Position numbers and translations under genes: made by a program
Source of the DNA: Azospirillum fermentarium
GTDB lineage: Bacteria; Pseudomonadota; Alphaproteobacteria; Azospirillales; Azospirillaceae
DNA length: 64,000 nt
Assembly: GCF_025961205.1 (NCBI RefSeq)
Contig: NZ_JAOQNH010000001.1
Coordinates: 3,124,001 to 3,188,000, forward strand
Direction: 5' to 3'
Part shown: piece after piece, positions 38,347 to 46,948 of the stretch
Layout: every line of letters begins with the position of its first letter
How positions within the stretch are numbered: the first letter of the stretch is position 1
Notes under the pieces: model-generated
Told to the model about the DNA's origin: nothing
The model's database searches: none
What the model saw: the letters and a program-made list of their open reading frames with translations, nothing else

Positions 38347-38370
38347 GGGGCGGCGCTTTCCCGCCGCCCC
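38347..38370 (+). terminator. hairpin between dctP and dctQ
   Basis: A perfect 9-bp GC stem (GGGGCGGCG / CGCCGCCCC) with a 6-base loop and no T tract. It probably protects the dctP message or attenuates transcription so that more binding protein than membrane protein is made. Confidence 0.6.
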
Positions 38371-38472
38371 CATGGCTTCCGGCCACGGATCCCGCGGCAC
38401 GCCCGCGGGATCATCCCCGTGCTTCCCCCGCCCGGAGCACCGCCGGAAAGCCCCCCGTTCCCCGGAGACACC

Positions 38473-39060
38473 ATGTTCCTGAAACTCCTCGACCGGCTGG
38501 AGGAGATGATCATCGCAACGCTGATGGCGGCGGCGACGATCATCATCTTCGTCGCGGTGGTGCACCGCTACGCCTCCGGCATCCCGGTGATCCAAGACTA
38601 CATCCTGCACTGGAACTTCGCCTGGGCGCAGGAGCTGTGCATCTTCATGTTCATCTGGATGGCGAAGTTCGGCGCCGCGTACGGCGTGCGCACCGGCATC
38701 CACGTGGGCGTGGACGTGCTCATCAACCGGATGGAAACCCGTCTGCGCAACAAGTTCATCGTGTTCGGCCTGCTGGCCGGCGCGGTGTTCACCGGCGTGG
38801 TCGGCACGCTGGGCGCCAATTTCGTCTGGCACCTGTCGGAATTCGAGCAGACCACCCCCGACCTGGAATGGCCGAGCTGGATCGTCTATCTGGCCATCCC
38901 GCTGGGGTCGTACCTGATGTGCTTCCGCTTCCTTCAGGTGTGCTGGACCTTCATCCGCACCGGCCATCTGCCGTCCCATGACCATGCCCATGTGGACGGG
39001 ATCGAGCCGGTGGACGGCATCGACCCGATCCAGGCCGCCAAGGAAGGAGGCCCGTCGTGA
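38473..39060 (+). CDS. dctQ: TRAP transporter small membrane subunit
   Basis: 195 residues with four predicted helices, typical of DctQ: LLDRLEEMIIATLMAAATIIIFVAVVHRYAS, FAWAQELCIFMFIWMAKFGAAYGVRTG and HVGVDVLINRM. It partners with DctM in sodium-driven dicarboxylate uptake. GGAGA lies just upstream of the ATG. Its last bases overlap the GTG start of dctM (GTGA). Confidence 0.92.
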   Translation: MFLKLLDRLEEMIIATLMAAATIIIFVAVVHRYASGIPVIQDYILHWNFAWAQELCIFMFIWMAKFGAAYGVRTGIHVGVDVLINRMETRLRNKFIVFGLLAGAVFTGVVGTLGANFVWHLSEFEQTTPDLEWPSWIVYLAIPLGSYLMCFRFLQVCWTFIRTGHLPSHDHAHVDGIEPVDGIDPIQAAKEGGPS

Positions 39061-40340
39061 GCGCCGCCATCATCTTCGGGCTTCTGCTGGCCCTGATGCT
39101 GACCGGGATGCCGATCTCCATTTCGCTCGGCCTCACGGTTCTGACCTTCCTGTTCACCATGACCCAGGTGCCCATCGAATCGGTGGCCCTGAAGCTGTTC
39201 ACCGGCATCGAGAAGTTCGAGATCATGGCGATCCCGTTCTTCATCCTGGCCGGCAACTTCCTGACCCACGGCGGCGTGGCGCGGCGGATGATCAACTTCG
39301 CCTCGAGCATGGTCGGGCATTGGTACGGCGGGCTGGGGCTGGCCGGCGTCATGGCCTGCGCCCTGTTCGCGGCGGTGTCGGGGTCCAGCCCGGCGACGGT
39401 GGTCGCCATCGGCTCGATCATCCTGCCGGCCATGGTGGCGCAGGGCTTCCCCAGCCGATTCGGCGCGGGCGTCATCACCACCTCGGGCGCGCTGGGCATC
39501 CTGATCCCGCCGTCCATCGTGATGGTGATGTATTCGGTGTCCACCAACACCTCGGTGGGCCAGCTCTTCATGGCGGGCGTCATCCCCGGCCTGATGCTGG
39601 CGGCCCTGCTGGGGCTGACCACCTGGTACCGCGCGTGGAAGAACAACTATCCCCGCATGGAAAAGGCCAGCCTGGCCCGGCGGCTGAGCGCGCTGCGCGA
39701 GAGCATCTGGGGGCTGATGCTGATCGTCATCGTGATCGGCGGCATCTACACCGGCGTGTTCACGCCGACGGAAGCGGCGGCCATGAGTGCGGTCTACGCC
39801 TTCATCGTCGCGGTGTTCATCTACAAGGACATGCCCCTGAGCCGCGTGCCCAAGGTGCTGCTGGACAGCGCCAGCATGTCGGCGATGCTGCTGTACATCA
39901 TCACCAACGCGGTCCTGTTCTCGTTCCTGATGACGTCGGAGAACATCCCGCAGGCGATGGCGAGCTGGATTTTGGGCCAGCACCTCAGCCCGTGGGTGTT
40001 CCTGCTGGTGGTCAACGTCCTGCTGCTGCTGGCCGGCAACGTGATGGAGCCGTCGTCGATCGTGCTGATCATGGCGCCCATCCTGTTCCCGGTCGCCATG
40101 TCGCTGGGCATCGACCCCGTGCATTTCGGCATCCTGATCGTGGTGAACATGGAGGTGGGCATGTGCCACCCGCCGGTGGGCCTCAATCTCTATGTCGCCA
40201 GCGGCATCACCAAGATGGGCATCACCGAACTGACCATTGCGGTGTGGCCGTGGCTGCTGACCATGCTGGTGTTCCTGGTGATGGTGACCTACATCCCGGC
40301 CATCTCGCTGTGGCTGCCGCGCATGCTGGGCATGATGTAA
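39057..40340 (+). CDS. dctM: TRAP transporter large permease subunit
   Basis: A 427-residue integral membrane protein with about 12 helices and the TRAP-M signatures: MAIPFFILAGNFLTHGGVARRMINFASSMVGHW, CALFAAVSGSSPATVVAIGSIILPAM, SGALGILIPPSIVMVMYSV and a repeat of the elevator motif near EVGMCHPPVGLNLYVASGI. The GTG start is fixed by the overlap with dctQ. It is the Na+-coupled translocating subunit for C4-dicarboxylates. Confidence 0.94.
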   Translation: MSAAIIFGLLLALMLTGMPISISLGLTVLTFLFTMTQVPIESVALKLFTGIEKFEIMAIPFFILAGNFLTHGGVARRMINFASSMVGHWYGGLGLAGVMACALFAAVSGSSPATVVAIGSIILPAMVAQGFPSRFGAGVITTSGALGILIPPSIVMVMYSVSTNTSVGQLFMAGVIPGLMLAALLGLTTWYRAWKNNYPRMEKASLARRLSALRESIWGLMLIVIVIGGIYTGVFTPTEAAAMSAVYAFIVAVFIYKDMPLSRVPKVLLDSASMSAMLLYIITNAVLFSFLMTSENIPQAMASWILGQHLSPWVFLLVVNVLLLLAGNVMEPSSIVLIMAPILFPVAMSLGIDPVHFGILIVVNMEVGMCHPPVGLNLYVASGITKMGITELTIAVWPWLLTMLVFLVMVTYIPAISLWLPRMLGMM

Positions 40341-40375
40341 CGGCACTCTTGTTTCCGGGTTGCGGGACGGAATGG

Positions 40376-40405
40376 ACGGCGGGGAGACAACTCCCCGCCG
40401 TTTTC
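40376..40405. terminator. terminator of the dct operon
   Basis: An 11-bp perfect stem (ACGGCGGGGAG / CTCCCCGCCGT) with an ACAA loop is followed on the plus strand by TTTTCCGTTT. It lies between the ends of dctM and the convergent tautomerase gene. Confidence 0.8.
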
Positions 40406-40419
40406 CGTTTGGTTTCCGT

Positions 40420-40797
40420 TCAACGGCGGGCCGCCTGGGTCCGGCCGTCGTAGCCCCAGCTATCGGCGGCAATCTCGCGCACCACGCCATAGGTGGCCAG
40501 CGGCAGACCGGGGCCGGCCTCCTCCTTCAGCAGTTCCATGGCTTGGGCGATGAAGCGGGCCTTGTCCGCCGCGCTGTTGGTGCCGGCGGTCACCGTCGCC
40601 TCCAGGTGTGCCGCGGGGGACACGGGTGTCCCGCCGACGGTCCACAGGCCGGTTTCCGCCGTTTCCACCCGCACGGCGGTCAGGGCCGGGTCTTTGCCCA
40701 GCACTTCGGCCATCAGCCGGGTCAGGCCGGCGGCAAGGCGGCGGCGGGCCGCGTCGGTGGGGGCGGGACCGGCAATGGTCAGGTGGACATAGGGCAT
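40420..40797 (-). CDS. tautomerase-superfamily protein
   Basis: A 125-residue 4-oxalocrotonate tautomerase-like protein starting MPYVHLTIAGPAP, so Pro1 would be the catalytic base after methionine removal. The beta-alpha-beta pattern occurs twice (VHLTIAG... and HLEATVTAGTN...), which suggests a fused, two-unit form. TAVRVETAETGLWTVGGTPV holds the family's second strand. The substrate is unknown. It is divergent from a LysR regulator that probably controls it. Confidence 0.75.
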   Translation of the reverse strand: MPYVHLTIAGPAPTDAARRRLAAGLTRLMAEVLGKDPALTAVRVETAETGLWTVGGTPVSPAAHLEATVTAGTNSAADKARFIAQAMELLKEEAGPGLPLATYGVVREIAADSWGYDGRTQAARR

Positions 40798-40906
40798 GGT
40801 GGTCTCTCTCTGCGGGTGTGGGATGAGCGAAGCCTAGGCCCGGACAATTCTTTTGAAAATTTTGAAGTTCCGAACCTATGATTTGGAAAAACGGAACGAT
40901 GGCCCG
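40798..40906. promoter_or_regulatory. divergent tautomerase/LysR control region
   Basis: A 109-bp spacer with an AT-rich core (TTTTGAAAATTTTGAAGTTC) unlike the surrounding GC-rich DNA. LysR proteins usually bind such divergent regions at T-N11-A sites. The exact site is not certain. Confidence 0.4.
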
Positions 40907-41824
40907 ATGCTCCGCAATCTCGACATGGATGTGCTGCGCACCTTCGTCCTCGGCATGGATGGGGGCAGTTTCGCCCAGGCCGCCCAGCGCGTGGGCCGGT
41001 CGCAGGCGGCGGTCAGCCTCCAGCTCCGCAAGCTGGAGGAGCAGACCGGCCACACCTTGTTCCGCCGCCAGGGCCGCGGGCTGGCCCTGACCCCGGCGGG
41101 GGAAACACTGCTGTCCTATGCCCGCCGCATCCTGGCGCTGAACGACGACGCGCTGGCCGCCCTGGACGGGGCGGCGGTGGCGGGGACGGTGCGGCTGGGG
41201 CTGGTGCAGGATTTCGCCGAGCGCCGGCTGCCCGCGGTCCTGGGCCGTTTCGCCCGCACCCACCCCGCCGTGCGCATCGAGGTCGCCATCGACCGCGGCC
41301 CGGCCCTGGTGCGCGGCCTGGAGAGCGGCACCCTGGATCTGGCGCTGCTGTGGGGGGAGGCCGCCGCCCTGCCCCATGCCCAGCCGCTGGGCCGCCCGCC
41401 GGTGGCGTGGCTGGCCGCCGACGGGTGGGTGCCGCCGGACGGGCCGCTGCCGCTGCTGGTGATCGAGCAGCCCTGTGCCTTCCGCGCCGCGGCGGTGGCG
41501 GCGCTGGACCGGGCCGGCATTCCCTGGCGCGTGGCAGTGACCAGCCCCAGCCTGTCGGGGCTGTGGGCGGCGGCCCAGGCCGGGCTGGGCGTGACGCCGC
41601 GGGCGGCAGACGGGGCACCCGCCGGGGTGGCCCCGGTGGCGGCCGGGCTGCCGCCGTTGCCGCCCATGCCGCTGGCCCTGGCCGCGGCGGCAGACGGCGA
41701 CACGCCCGCCGCCGCCCGGCTGCGCGTCCTCCTGTGCGAGGCGGTGACGGGGGAAGACAGTCTGTATGGAGCGGTGCATGGCACCCCCTCTTCCGCCCGC
41801 TCTCCCCGCGGGGATGGGAACTGA
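40907..41824 (+). CDS. LysR-family transcriptional regulator
   Basis: 305 residues. The winged helix-turn-helix lies at about 5-62 (DMDVLRTFVLGMDGGSFAQAAQRVGRSQAAVSLQLRKLEEQTGHTLFRRQGRGL). The co-inducer domain follows (VAGTVRLGLVQDFAERRLPAVLGRFARTHPAVRIEV), with a short low-complexity C-terminal tail. The ATG before LRNLDMDVL was chosen, since the conserved HTH begins right after it. Target genes are probably the divergent tautomerase and possibly the downstream oxidoreductase. Confidence 0.88.
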   Translation: MLRNLDMDVLRTFVLGMDGGSFAQAAQRVGRSQAAVSLQLRKLEEQTGHTLFRRQGRGLALTPAGETLLSYARRILALNDDALAALDGAAVAGTVRLGLVQDFAERRLPAVLGRFARTHPAVRIEVAIDRGPALVRGLESGTLDLALLWGEAAALPHAQPLGRPPVAWLAADGWVPPDGPLPLLVIEQPCAFRAAAVAALDRAGIPWRVAVTSPSLSGLWAAAQAGLGVTPRAADGAPAGVAPVAAGLPPLPPMPLALAAAADGDTPAAARLRVLLCEAVTGEDSLYGAVHGTPSSARSPRGDGN

Positions 41825-41865
41825 GGTAGGCTGCGGTCCCCCTCCCTACCCCGTGAGCGCACCCG

Positions 41866-43914
41866 GTGAGCACCTACGTTTCGACCGTCTGTCCCCACGA
41901 TTGTCCGTCCACCTGCGCGCTGGAGGTGGAACGGCTGGCCCCGGACCGCATCGGCAAGGTGCGCGGGGCCGCCGACAACAGCTACACCGCCGGCGTGATC
42001 TGCGCCAAGGTCAGCCGCTATGCCGAGCGGCTGCACAACCCCAACCGCATCACCCGCCCCCTGCTGCGCACCGGCCCCAAAGGCAGCGGCCAGTGGACCC
42101 CCATCGCGTGGGACGAGGCGCTGGACCGCATCGCCGACGCCTTCAACACGGCGGAACGGCGGTACGGGGCCGAAGCGGTGTGGCCCTATTACTACGCCGG
42201 CACCATGGGGCTGGTGCAGCGGGGGGCGATCCAGCGGCTGCGCCACGCCAAGGGCTATTCCCGCCAGATCAGCACCGTCTGCGACACGCCGGCCAACATG
42301 GGCTGGATGGCCGGGTACGGCGACATCCGCGGTGCCGACCCGCGCGAGATGGCCGACAGCGACCTGATCGTCAACTGGGGCGGCAACCCGGTGGCGACCC
42401 AGGTCAACGTGATGACCCACGTGGCCCGCGCCCGCAAGGCCCGCGGGGCCAAACTGGTCACCATCGACCCCTACCGCAACGGCACCGCCGAGGTGTCGGA
42501 CCGGCACCTGATGCTGCGGCCCGGCACCGACGGGGCGCTGGCCTGTGCGGTCATGCATGTGCTGTTCAAGGAGGGGATGGCCGACCGCGCCTACCTCGCC
42601 CGCTACGCCCAGGACACCACGGCACTGGAAGCCCATCTGGAAAGCCGCACACCGGAATGGGCCGCCGCCATCACCGGCCTGAGCGTCGATGAGATCGTCG
42701 GCTTCGCCCGGCTCTACGGCACCACCCCGCGCAGCTATCTGCGGCTGGGCTACGGCTTCACCCGCACCCACAACGGGGCGGCGCAGATGCACGCGGTGTC
42801 GTGCCTGCCGGTGATCACCGGCGCGTGGCAGCAGCGGGGCGGCGGCGCACTCTATTGCTCCAGCGGCATCTTCACCCTCGACCGCACCCTGGCCGAGGGG
42901 CTGGACCGGCTGGACCGCAGCATCCGCGGCATGGACCAGGCCCTCATCGGGCGGGTGCTGACCGGCGACCCCGCCGCCCTGGCCGGCGGCCCGCCGGTCA
43001 TGGCCATGCTGGTGCAGAACACCAACCCCGCCGCCATCTGCCCGGAACAGGCGCTGGTGCGCCGCGGGCTGATGCGCGATGACCTGTTCGTCGCCGTGCA
43101 TGAACAGGTGATGACCGAAACTGCGCAGTTGGCCGATCTGGTCCTGCCAGCCACCATGTTCCTGGAGCACGACGACATCTACCGCGGCGGCGGGCAGATG
43201 CACATCCAGATCGGGCGGAAGGTGGTGGACGCCCCCGGCGCGGCGCGGGAGAACCTGTGGGTCATCCACGAACTGGCTCGGCGGGTGGGGGCTGAGCACC
43301 CCGGCTTCGCCATGAGCGCGTGGGAAATCATCGACGCCATGCTGCGTGTCTCCAACCTGCCGGATGCGGAAACGCTGCACGCCGCCCGCTGGTACGACGC
43401 CCAGCCGGACTTCGAGACCTCCCACTTCCTCAAGGGGTTCCCGTGGCCCGACGGGCGGTTCCGCTTCGCCCCCGACTGGGCGGCGCTGGGACCGCTGGGC
43501 GGGCTGCCGCCCCTGCCCGACCATATGGAACCGGGACGCCCGGCAGACACCGACCATCCGTTCCGGCTGGTCACCGCCCCGGCGCGGCAGTTCCTCAACA
43601 CCAGCTTCAACGAAACCCCCACCTCGCAAAAGCGCGAGGGGCGTCCCACCGCCCTGCTCCACCCCGACGACTGTGCCGGCCTGGGCATCGCCGACGGCAC
43701 GCTGGTGCGGCTGGGCAACGGCCAGGGGGTGGTGTCGGTACACGCCCGGCCCTTTGCCGGGGTTCAGCGGGGCGTGGTGATCGTGGAAGGGCTGTGGCCC
43801 GACGCGGCCTTTGTTGACGGGGTAGGCATCAACACCCTGACCTCCGCCGTTTCGGTGCCGCCCGCGGGCGGTGTCGGGTTCCACGACACGGCGGTGTGGG
43901 TGCGGGCGGCCTGA
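41866..43914 (+). CDS. molybdopterin-dependent oxidoreductase, cytoplasmic
   Basis: A 682-residue member of the DMSO reductase family. A [4Fe-4S] motif sits at the extreme N-terminus (STVCPHDCPSTCALE then GVICAK), so there is no room for a Tat signal and the enzyme is likely cytoplasmic. Molybdopterin-binding segments include ITRPLLRTGPKGSGQWTPIAWDEALDRIA, DLIVNWGGNPVATQ, PVMAMLVQNTNPAA and a late substrate/cofactor domain (RLVTAPARQFLNTSF). The VCDTPANM segment may supply the metal ligand. No small subunit or chaperone gene is nearby. The substrate is unknown. The GTG start follows the LysR gene by 41 bp. Confidence 0.85.
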   Translation: MSTYVSTVCPHDCPSTCALEVERLAPDRIGKVRGAADNSYTAGVICAKVSRYAERLHNPNRITRPLLRTGPKGSGQWTPIAWDEALDRIADAFNTAERRYGAEAVWPYYYAGTMGLVQRGAIQRLRHAKGYSRQISTVCDTPANMGWMAGYGDIRGADPREMADSDLIVNWGGNPVATQVNVMTHVARARKARGAKLVTIDPYRNGTAEVSDRHLMLRPGTDGALACAVMHVLFKEGMADRAYLARYAQDTTALEAHLESRTPEWAAAITGLSVDEIVGFARLYGTTPRSYLRLGYGFTRTHNGAAQMHAVSCLPVITGAWQQRGGGALYCSSGIFTLDRTLAEGLDRLDRSIRGMDQALIGRVLTGDPAALAGGPPVMAMLVQNTNPAAICPEQALVRRGLMRDDLFVAVHEQVMTETAQLADLVLPATMFLEHDDIYRGGGQMHIQIGRKVVDAPGAARENLWVIHELARRVGAEHPGFAMSAWEIIDAMLRVSNLPDAETLHAARWYDAQPDFETSHFLKGFPWPDGRFRFAPDWAALGPLGGLPPLPDHMEPGRPADTDHPFRLVTAPARQFLNTSFNETPTSQKREGRPTALLHPDDCAGLGIADGTLVRLGNGQGVVSVHARPFAGVQRGVVIVEGLWPDAAFVDGVGINTLTSAVSVPPAGGVGFHDTAVWVRAA

Positions 43915-43951
43915 CGCCACCCGGCAGGGATGAAAGGCCCGGCGGCCCCGT

Positions 43952-44401
43952 TCAGGCCGCCGGCTTCCCGGCGATCAGCCGGTCCACCCGCTCGTCCACC
44001 TGGGAAATGCGGCCCATCACCTTGAAGTGATTGGCGCCGGTCACCCGCCGCAACTCATCCTGCCCGTACTGCAAGGCGGCGACATCGGCACGAAGCTCAT
44101 CCTGGCCGCGTTTGAGGGCCTCGACATCGGTGCGAAGCTCGTCCTGGCCGCGTTTGAGGGCCTCGACATCCGTCTTGAGAACGGCAACATCGGCCTTCAA
44201 TTCAGCCACGTCAGCTTTCAGCCCGGCAACGTCGGTCTTAAGCACCGCCACGTCAGTCTTGAGAATCGCGACGTCAGCCTTAAGAATTGCGACGTCAGCC
44301 TTAAGCTCAGCGACGTCAGCCTTCACCTCCGCCATATCCGTGCGGAGGTCGTCGATCTTACCGACCAGAAGGGTCAGAACGTTTTTCAACTCGGCGTCCA
44401 T
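43952..44401 (-). CDS. repetitive coiled-coil protein
   Basis: 149 residues beginning MDAELKNVLTLLVGKIDDLRTDM, followed by about ten heptads of the form LKADVAx or LKTDVAx, two RGQDELRTDVEALK units and a polar C-terminus. The DNA is a run of 21-bp units with a 42-bp exact duplication, so the repeat number may vary between strains. No signal peptide. It resembles the coiled-coil proteins found beside many phage or surface genes, but I cannot assign a role. The start is at MDAELK; the upstream extension is not helical. Confidence 0.6.
   Translation of the reverse strand: MDAELKNVLTLLVGKIDDLRTDMAEVKADVAELKADVAILKADVAILKTDVAVLKTDVAGLKADVAELKADVAVLKTDVEALKRGQDELRTDVEALKRGQDELRADVAALQYGQDELRRVTGANHFKVMGRISQVDERVDRLIAGKPAA
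44087..44170. repeat. 42-bp tandem duplication inside the coiled-coil gene
   Basis: Two 42-bp units sharing the exact core CCTGGCCGCGTTTGAGGGCC (44101 and 44143) encode RGQDELRTDVEALK twice. Beyond it, to about 44340, 21-bp units encode the LKxDVA heptads. Confidence 0.75.
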
Positions 44402-44510
44402 GCGGCCTCGTCCCTCGTCCGATGAGGGAAAGATGAACCCACTGCACACACTTGTCAACAAGACCGGCACTACCGGGAGCCGATGAATATCCTGGCATGC
44501 ACAACTTTCA

Positions 44511-44933
44511 TCACGCCTGTTCCTGGGCGGCAATCAGGGTCGCCATCCAACGGAAATCGGCGTTGGGGGCCAAGGTCACGGTGTCGCTGCCGGTGGTTCC
44601 CGCAGCGGTCGCGGCACCGAATCCGGCCGCCGTCTGATCGTCGCCACCCTGCCCGCCGGTCAGGCTGTCCAGCCCGCCCTGAGCGATGAGGGAGGCCATG
44701 CCCGCCGACACCGGGCGATCCACCGGCTGGGAAGCCGAAGCCGCGTCCAAGGAATCTTGCGCATTGGATGAGCCGCCGGTGCTGCTGCTCACCATCTGCA
44801 ACAGCGCGCCGAAGCTTTCCGCCGCGGCGACCCGCTCCTGTGCTCCGGCTGCGTTTTTCCGGTCCTGAACACCGTCAAGGCGCAGGTTGGAAACGCGGGA
44901 GATCTCGGCATTGGTCAGGGCGGACACGGCCAC
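44511..44933 (-). CDS. hypothetical protein, alanine/serine/glycine-rich
   Basis: 140 residues starting at GTG (AVSALTNAEISRVSNLRLDGVQDRKNAAGAQERVAAAESFGALLQ). A helical N-terminal third is followed by a low-complexity Ser/Gly/Ala stretch and a C-terminal DFRWMATLIAAQEQA. It resembles short flagellum- or rod-associated proteins in composition only. No family recognised, no signal peptide. The start could also be the GTG two codons later. Confidence 0.5.
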   Translation of the reverse strand: MAVSALTNAEISRVSNLRLDGVQDRKNAAGAQERVAAAESFGALLQMVSSSTGGSSNAQDSLDAASASQPVDRPVSAGMASLIAQGGLDSLTGGQGGDDQTAAGFGAATAAGTTGSDTVTLAPNADFRWMATLIAAQEQA

Positions 44934-45087
44934 ACCCCATCGGTTATGGAACGCACCAAAGCCTTACGCAAGAAACATGCCGCCGATAAAGATGAATGAT
45001 TTCAAGGCCCACCTCAGCAGGGCCGGTCAATCCTGCCCGCAGCACCCGGCAAGAATTGCCGGATCCCGCAGGCAGTTTCTGCCGCCG

Positions 45088-45576
45088 TCAGTCGCGGAAG
45101 TTCATATACTGCAAGGGCTGCTCCAGTTTCATCCCCCGCACGTGCGCGATGGCGGCCTGCAGGTCGTCGCGCTTCTTGCCCGACACGCGCAGTTCGTCGC
45201 CCTGGATGGCGACCTGCACCTTCATCTTGGCATCCTTGATCGACTTGACGATCTGCTTGGCGAGATCCTGGGCGATGCCCTCGCGCACGGTCACCGCGTG
45301 GCGGACCATGTCGCCGCCGGCCCGCTCCGGCTTCGCGGAGAAGTCGAAGAAGCCGATCTCCAGCTTGCGGCGGGTGACGTAGGTGCGCAGCAGGTCGTGC
45401 ATCTGGCCCAGGCGCGGCTCGTCGTCGGCCAGGATGGTGATGGTGTTGCCGTCGCGCTCCACCGTGCCCTTGGTGCCCTTGAAGTCGAAGCGCTGCTCCA
45501 TCTCCCGCCGCATGCCGGCCAGGGCGTTGTCCACCTCGTGGATGTCGGTCTTGGAAACAATGTCGAAGGACGGCAT
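45088..45576 (-). CDS. YajQ-family cyclic-di-GMP-binding protein
   Basis: A 162-residue cytoplasmic protein with the full family pattern: MPSFDIVSKTDIHEVDNALAGMRREMEQRFDFKGTKGTVER, then AKQIVKSIKDAKMKVQVAIQGDELRVSGKKRDDLQAAIAHVR and the ending PLQYMNFRD. Family members bind cyclic di-GMP in Xanthomonas, Pseudomonas and others and modulate gene expression; nucleic-acid binding is also reported. It appears monocistronic. Confidence 0.93.
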   Translation of the reverse strand: MPSFDIVSKTDIHEVDNALAGMRREMEQRFDFKGTKGTVERDGNTITILADDEPRLGQMHDLLRTYVTRRKLEIGFFDFSAKPERAGGDMVRHAVTVREGIAQDLAKQIVKSIKDAKMKVQVAIQGDELRVSGKKRDDLQAAIAHVRGMKLEQPLQYMNFRD

Positions 45577-45778
45577 GGCGGCGGCTCCCGAAGCTTGGGC
45601 GGTTCTTGAATGCGCAAAAAGACGGATCGGCCCGGACGTTAAACCACCGCCGCCCCCGCCGTCCAGGGGCAGAGCCGCATGGCGGGGATCTAGATCTTCT
45701 GGCAGGCAGAAACCGCCGCGTTTCCGTGGCAGAGTTAATCATCAGCGTTGCCACCCTTTCGCATAAGGAACCGGCGGA

Positions 45779-46819
45779 ATGCAGTATCAGACATTGGGCA
45801 ACACCGGCCTTGCCGTGTCGCGGCTTGCCTTCGGCGCCATGACCTTCACCAACGGCAATCAGGATCTGGGCACGGTCTACAAGGTGGGGGCGGAGCTGGC
45901 CGACGAGCTGGTGGGCCGCGCGCTGGAGGCGGGAATCAACTTCTTCGACACCGCCGACGCCTATGCCGGGGGCGAGTCCGAAACGCTGCTGGGCCGCGCG
46001 CTGAAGGGCCGGCGGGACGAGGTGGTCATCGCCACCAAGGTGGGGTTCCGCACCGGCCCGGCGCTGGCCCAGGCCGGGCTGTCGCGCCGCCACATCCTGT
46101 GGTCGGTGGACCAGAGCCTGAAACGGCTGGGCACCGGCTGGATCGACGTCTACATCGCCCACAAGGAAGACCCCTTCACGCCGCTGGACGAAACGCTGGA
46201 GGCGCTGGACGCCGTGGTCCGGGCGGGAAAGGTGCGTTACCTGGGTTTTTCCAACTGGCCGGCGTGGAAGGTATCCGCCGCCCTGGAGATCCAGAAGGCC
46301 CGCGGCCTGGCCCCCTTCACCCACGGGCAGATGCATTATTCCCTGCTGGGCCGCGACGTGGAGCGGGACGTGGTGCCGATGATGCGCCGCTACGGGCTGG
46401 GGCTGACGGTGTGGAGCCCGCTGGCCTCCGGCTTCCTCAGCGGCAAGTACACGCGCAAGACGCTGGACGACCCGGCCAACCGCATCTCCGGCTTCGACAT
46501 CCTGCCCTTCGACAAGGAGCACGGTTTCCGCGTGCTGGAAAAGCTGCGCACCATCGCAGCGTTGCGCGACATCACGGTGGCCCAGGCGGCACTGGGATGG
46601 CTGCTGGCCAAGCCGGCGGTCACCAGCATTCTGGTCGGGGCCAGCAAGCTGCACCAGCTGGAAGACAACCTCGCCGCCGTGGACGTGGCGCTGAGCGAGG
46701 AGGAGGTGGCCGACCTGGACGCCGCGACCGCCCTGCCCCCGGTCTACCCCAACTGGTTCTGCGACCGGCTGATCGACCAGCCCATGGCCCAGGCGCTGGC
46801 CCCGCCCCCGGGACGGTAA
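45779..46819 (+). CDS. aldo/keto reductase
   Basis: A 346-residue NADPH-dependent (beta/alpha)8 oxidoreductase. The catalytic tetrad regions are visible: FFDTADAYAGGESETLLGRAL (Asp, Tyr), VVIATKVGFRTG (Lys) and VYIAHKEDPFTP (His). The cofactor-binding end is LASGFLSGKYTRK and TSILVGASKLHQLEDNLAAVDV. It belongs to the AKR subgroup with YajO/Tas-like enzymes; the substrate is undetermined. It is preceded by AAGGA a few bases before the ATG. Confidence 0.9.
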   Translation: MQYQTLGNTGLAVSRLAFGAMTFTNGNQDLGTVYKVGAELADELVGRALEAGINFFDTADAYAGGESETLLGRALKGRRDEVVIATKVGFRTGPALAQAGLSRRHILWSVDQSLKRLGTGWIDVYIAHKEDPFTPLDETLEALDAVVRAGKVRYLGFSNWPAWKVSAALEIQKARGLAPFTHGQMHYSLLGRDVERDVVPMMRRYGLGLTVWSPLASGFLSGKYTRKTLDDPANRISGFDILPFDKEHGFRVLEKLRTIAALRDITVAQAALGWLLAKPAVTSILVGASKLHQLEDNLAAVDVALSEEEVADLDAATALPPVYPNWFCDRLIDQPMAQALAPPPGR

Positions 46820-46948
46820 GGTGGGGATGGGAGGGAGAAACCGCAGACGGATGCGGGCTGTTGTCGGACGGGGGTGATCCGTGATAGCCACTCGCACCGG
46901 AATCCCTATCGTCCAACCACGGCCGCACCCGCGGCCAGGAGTCATCCC

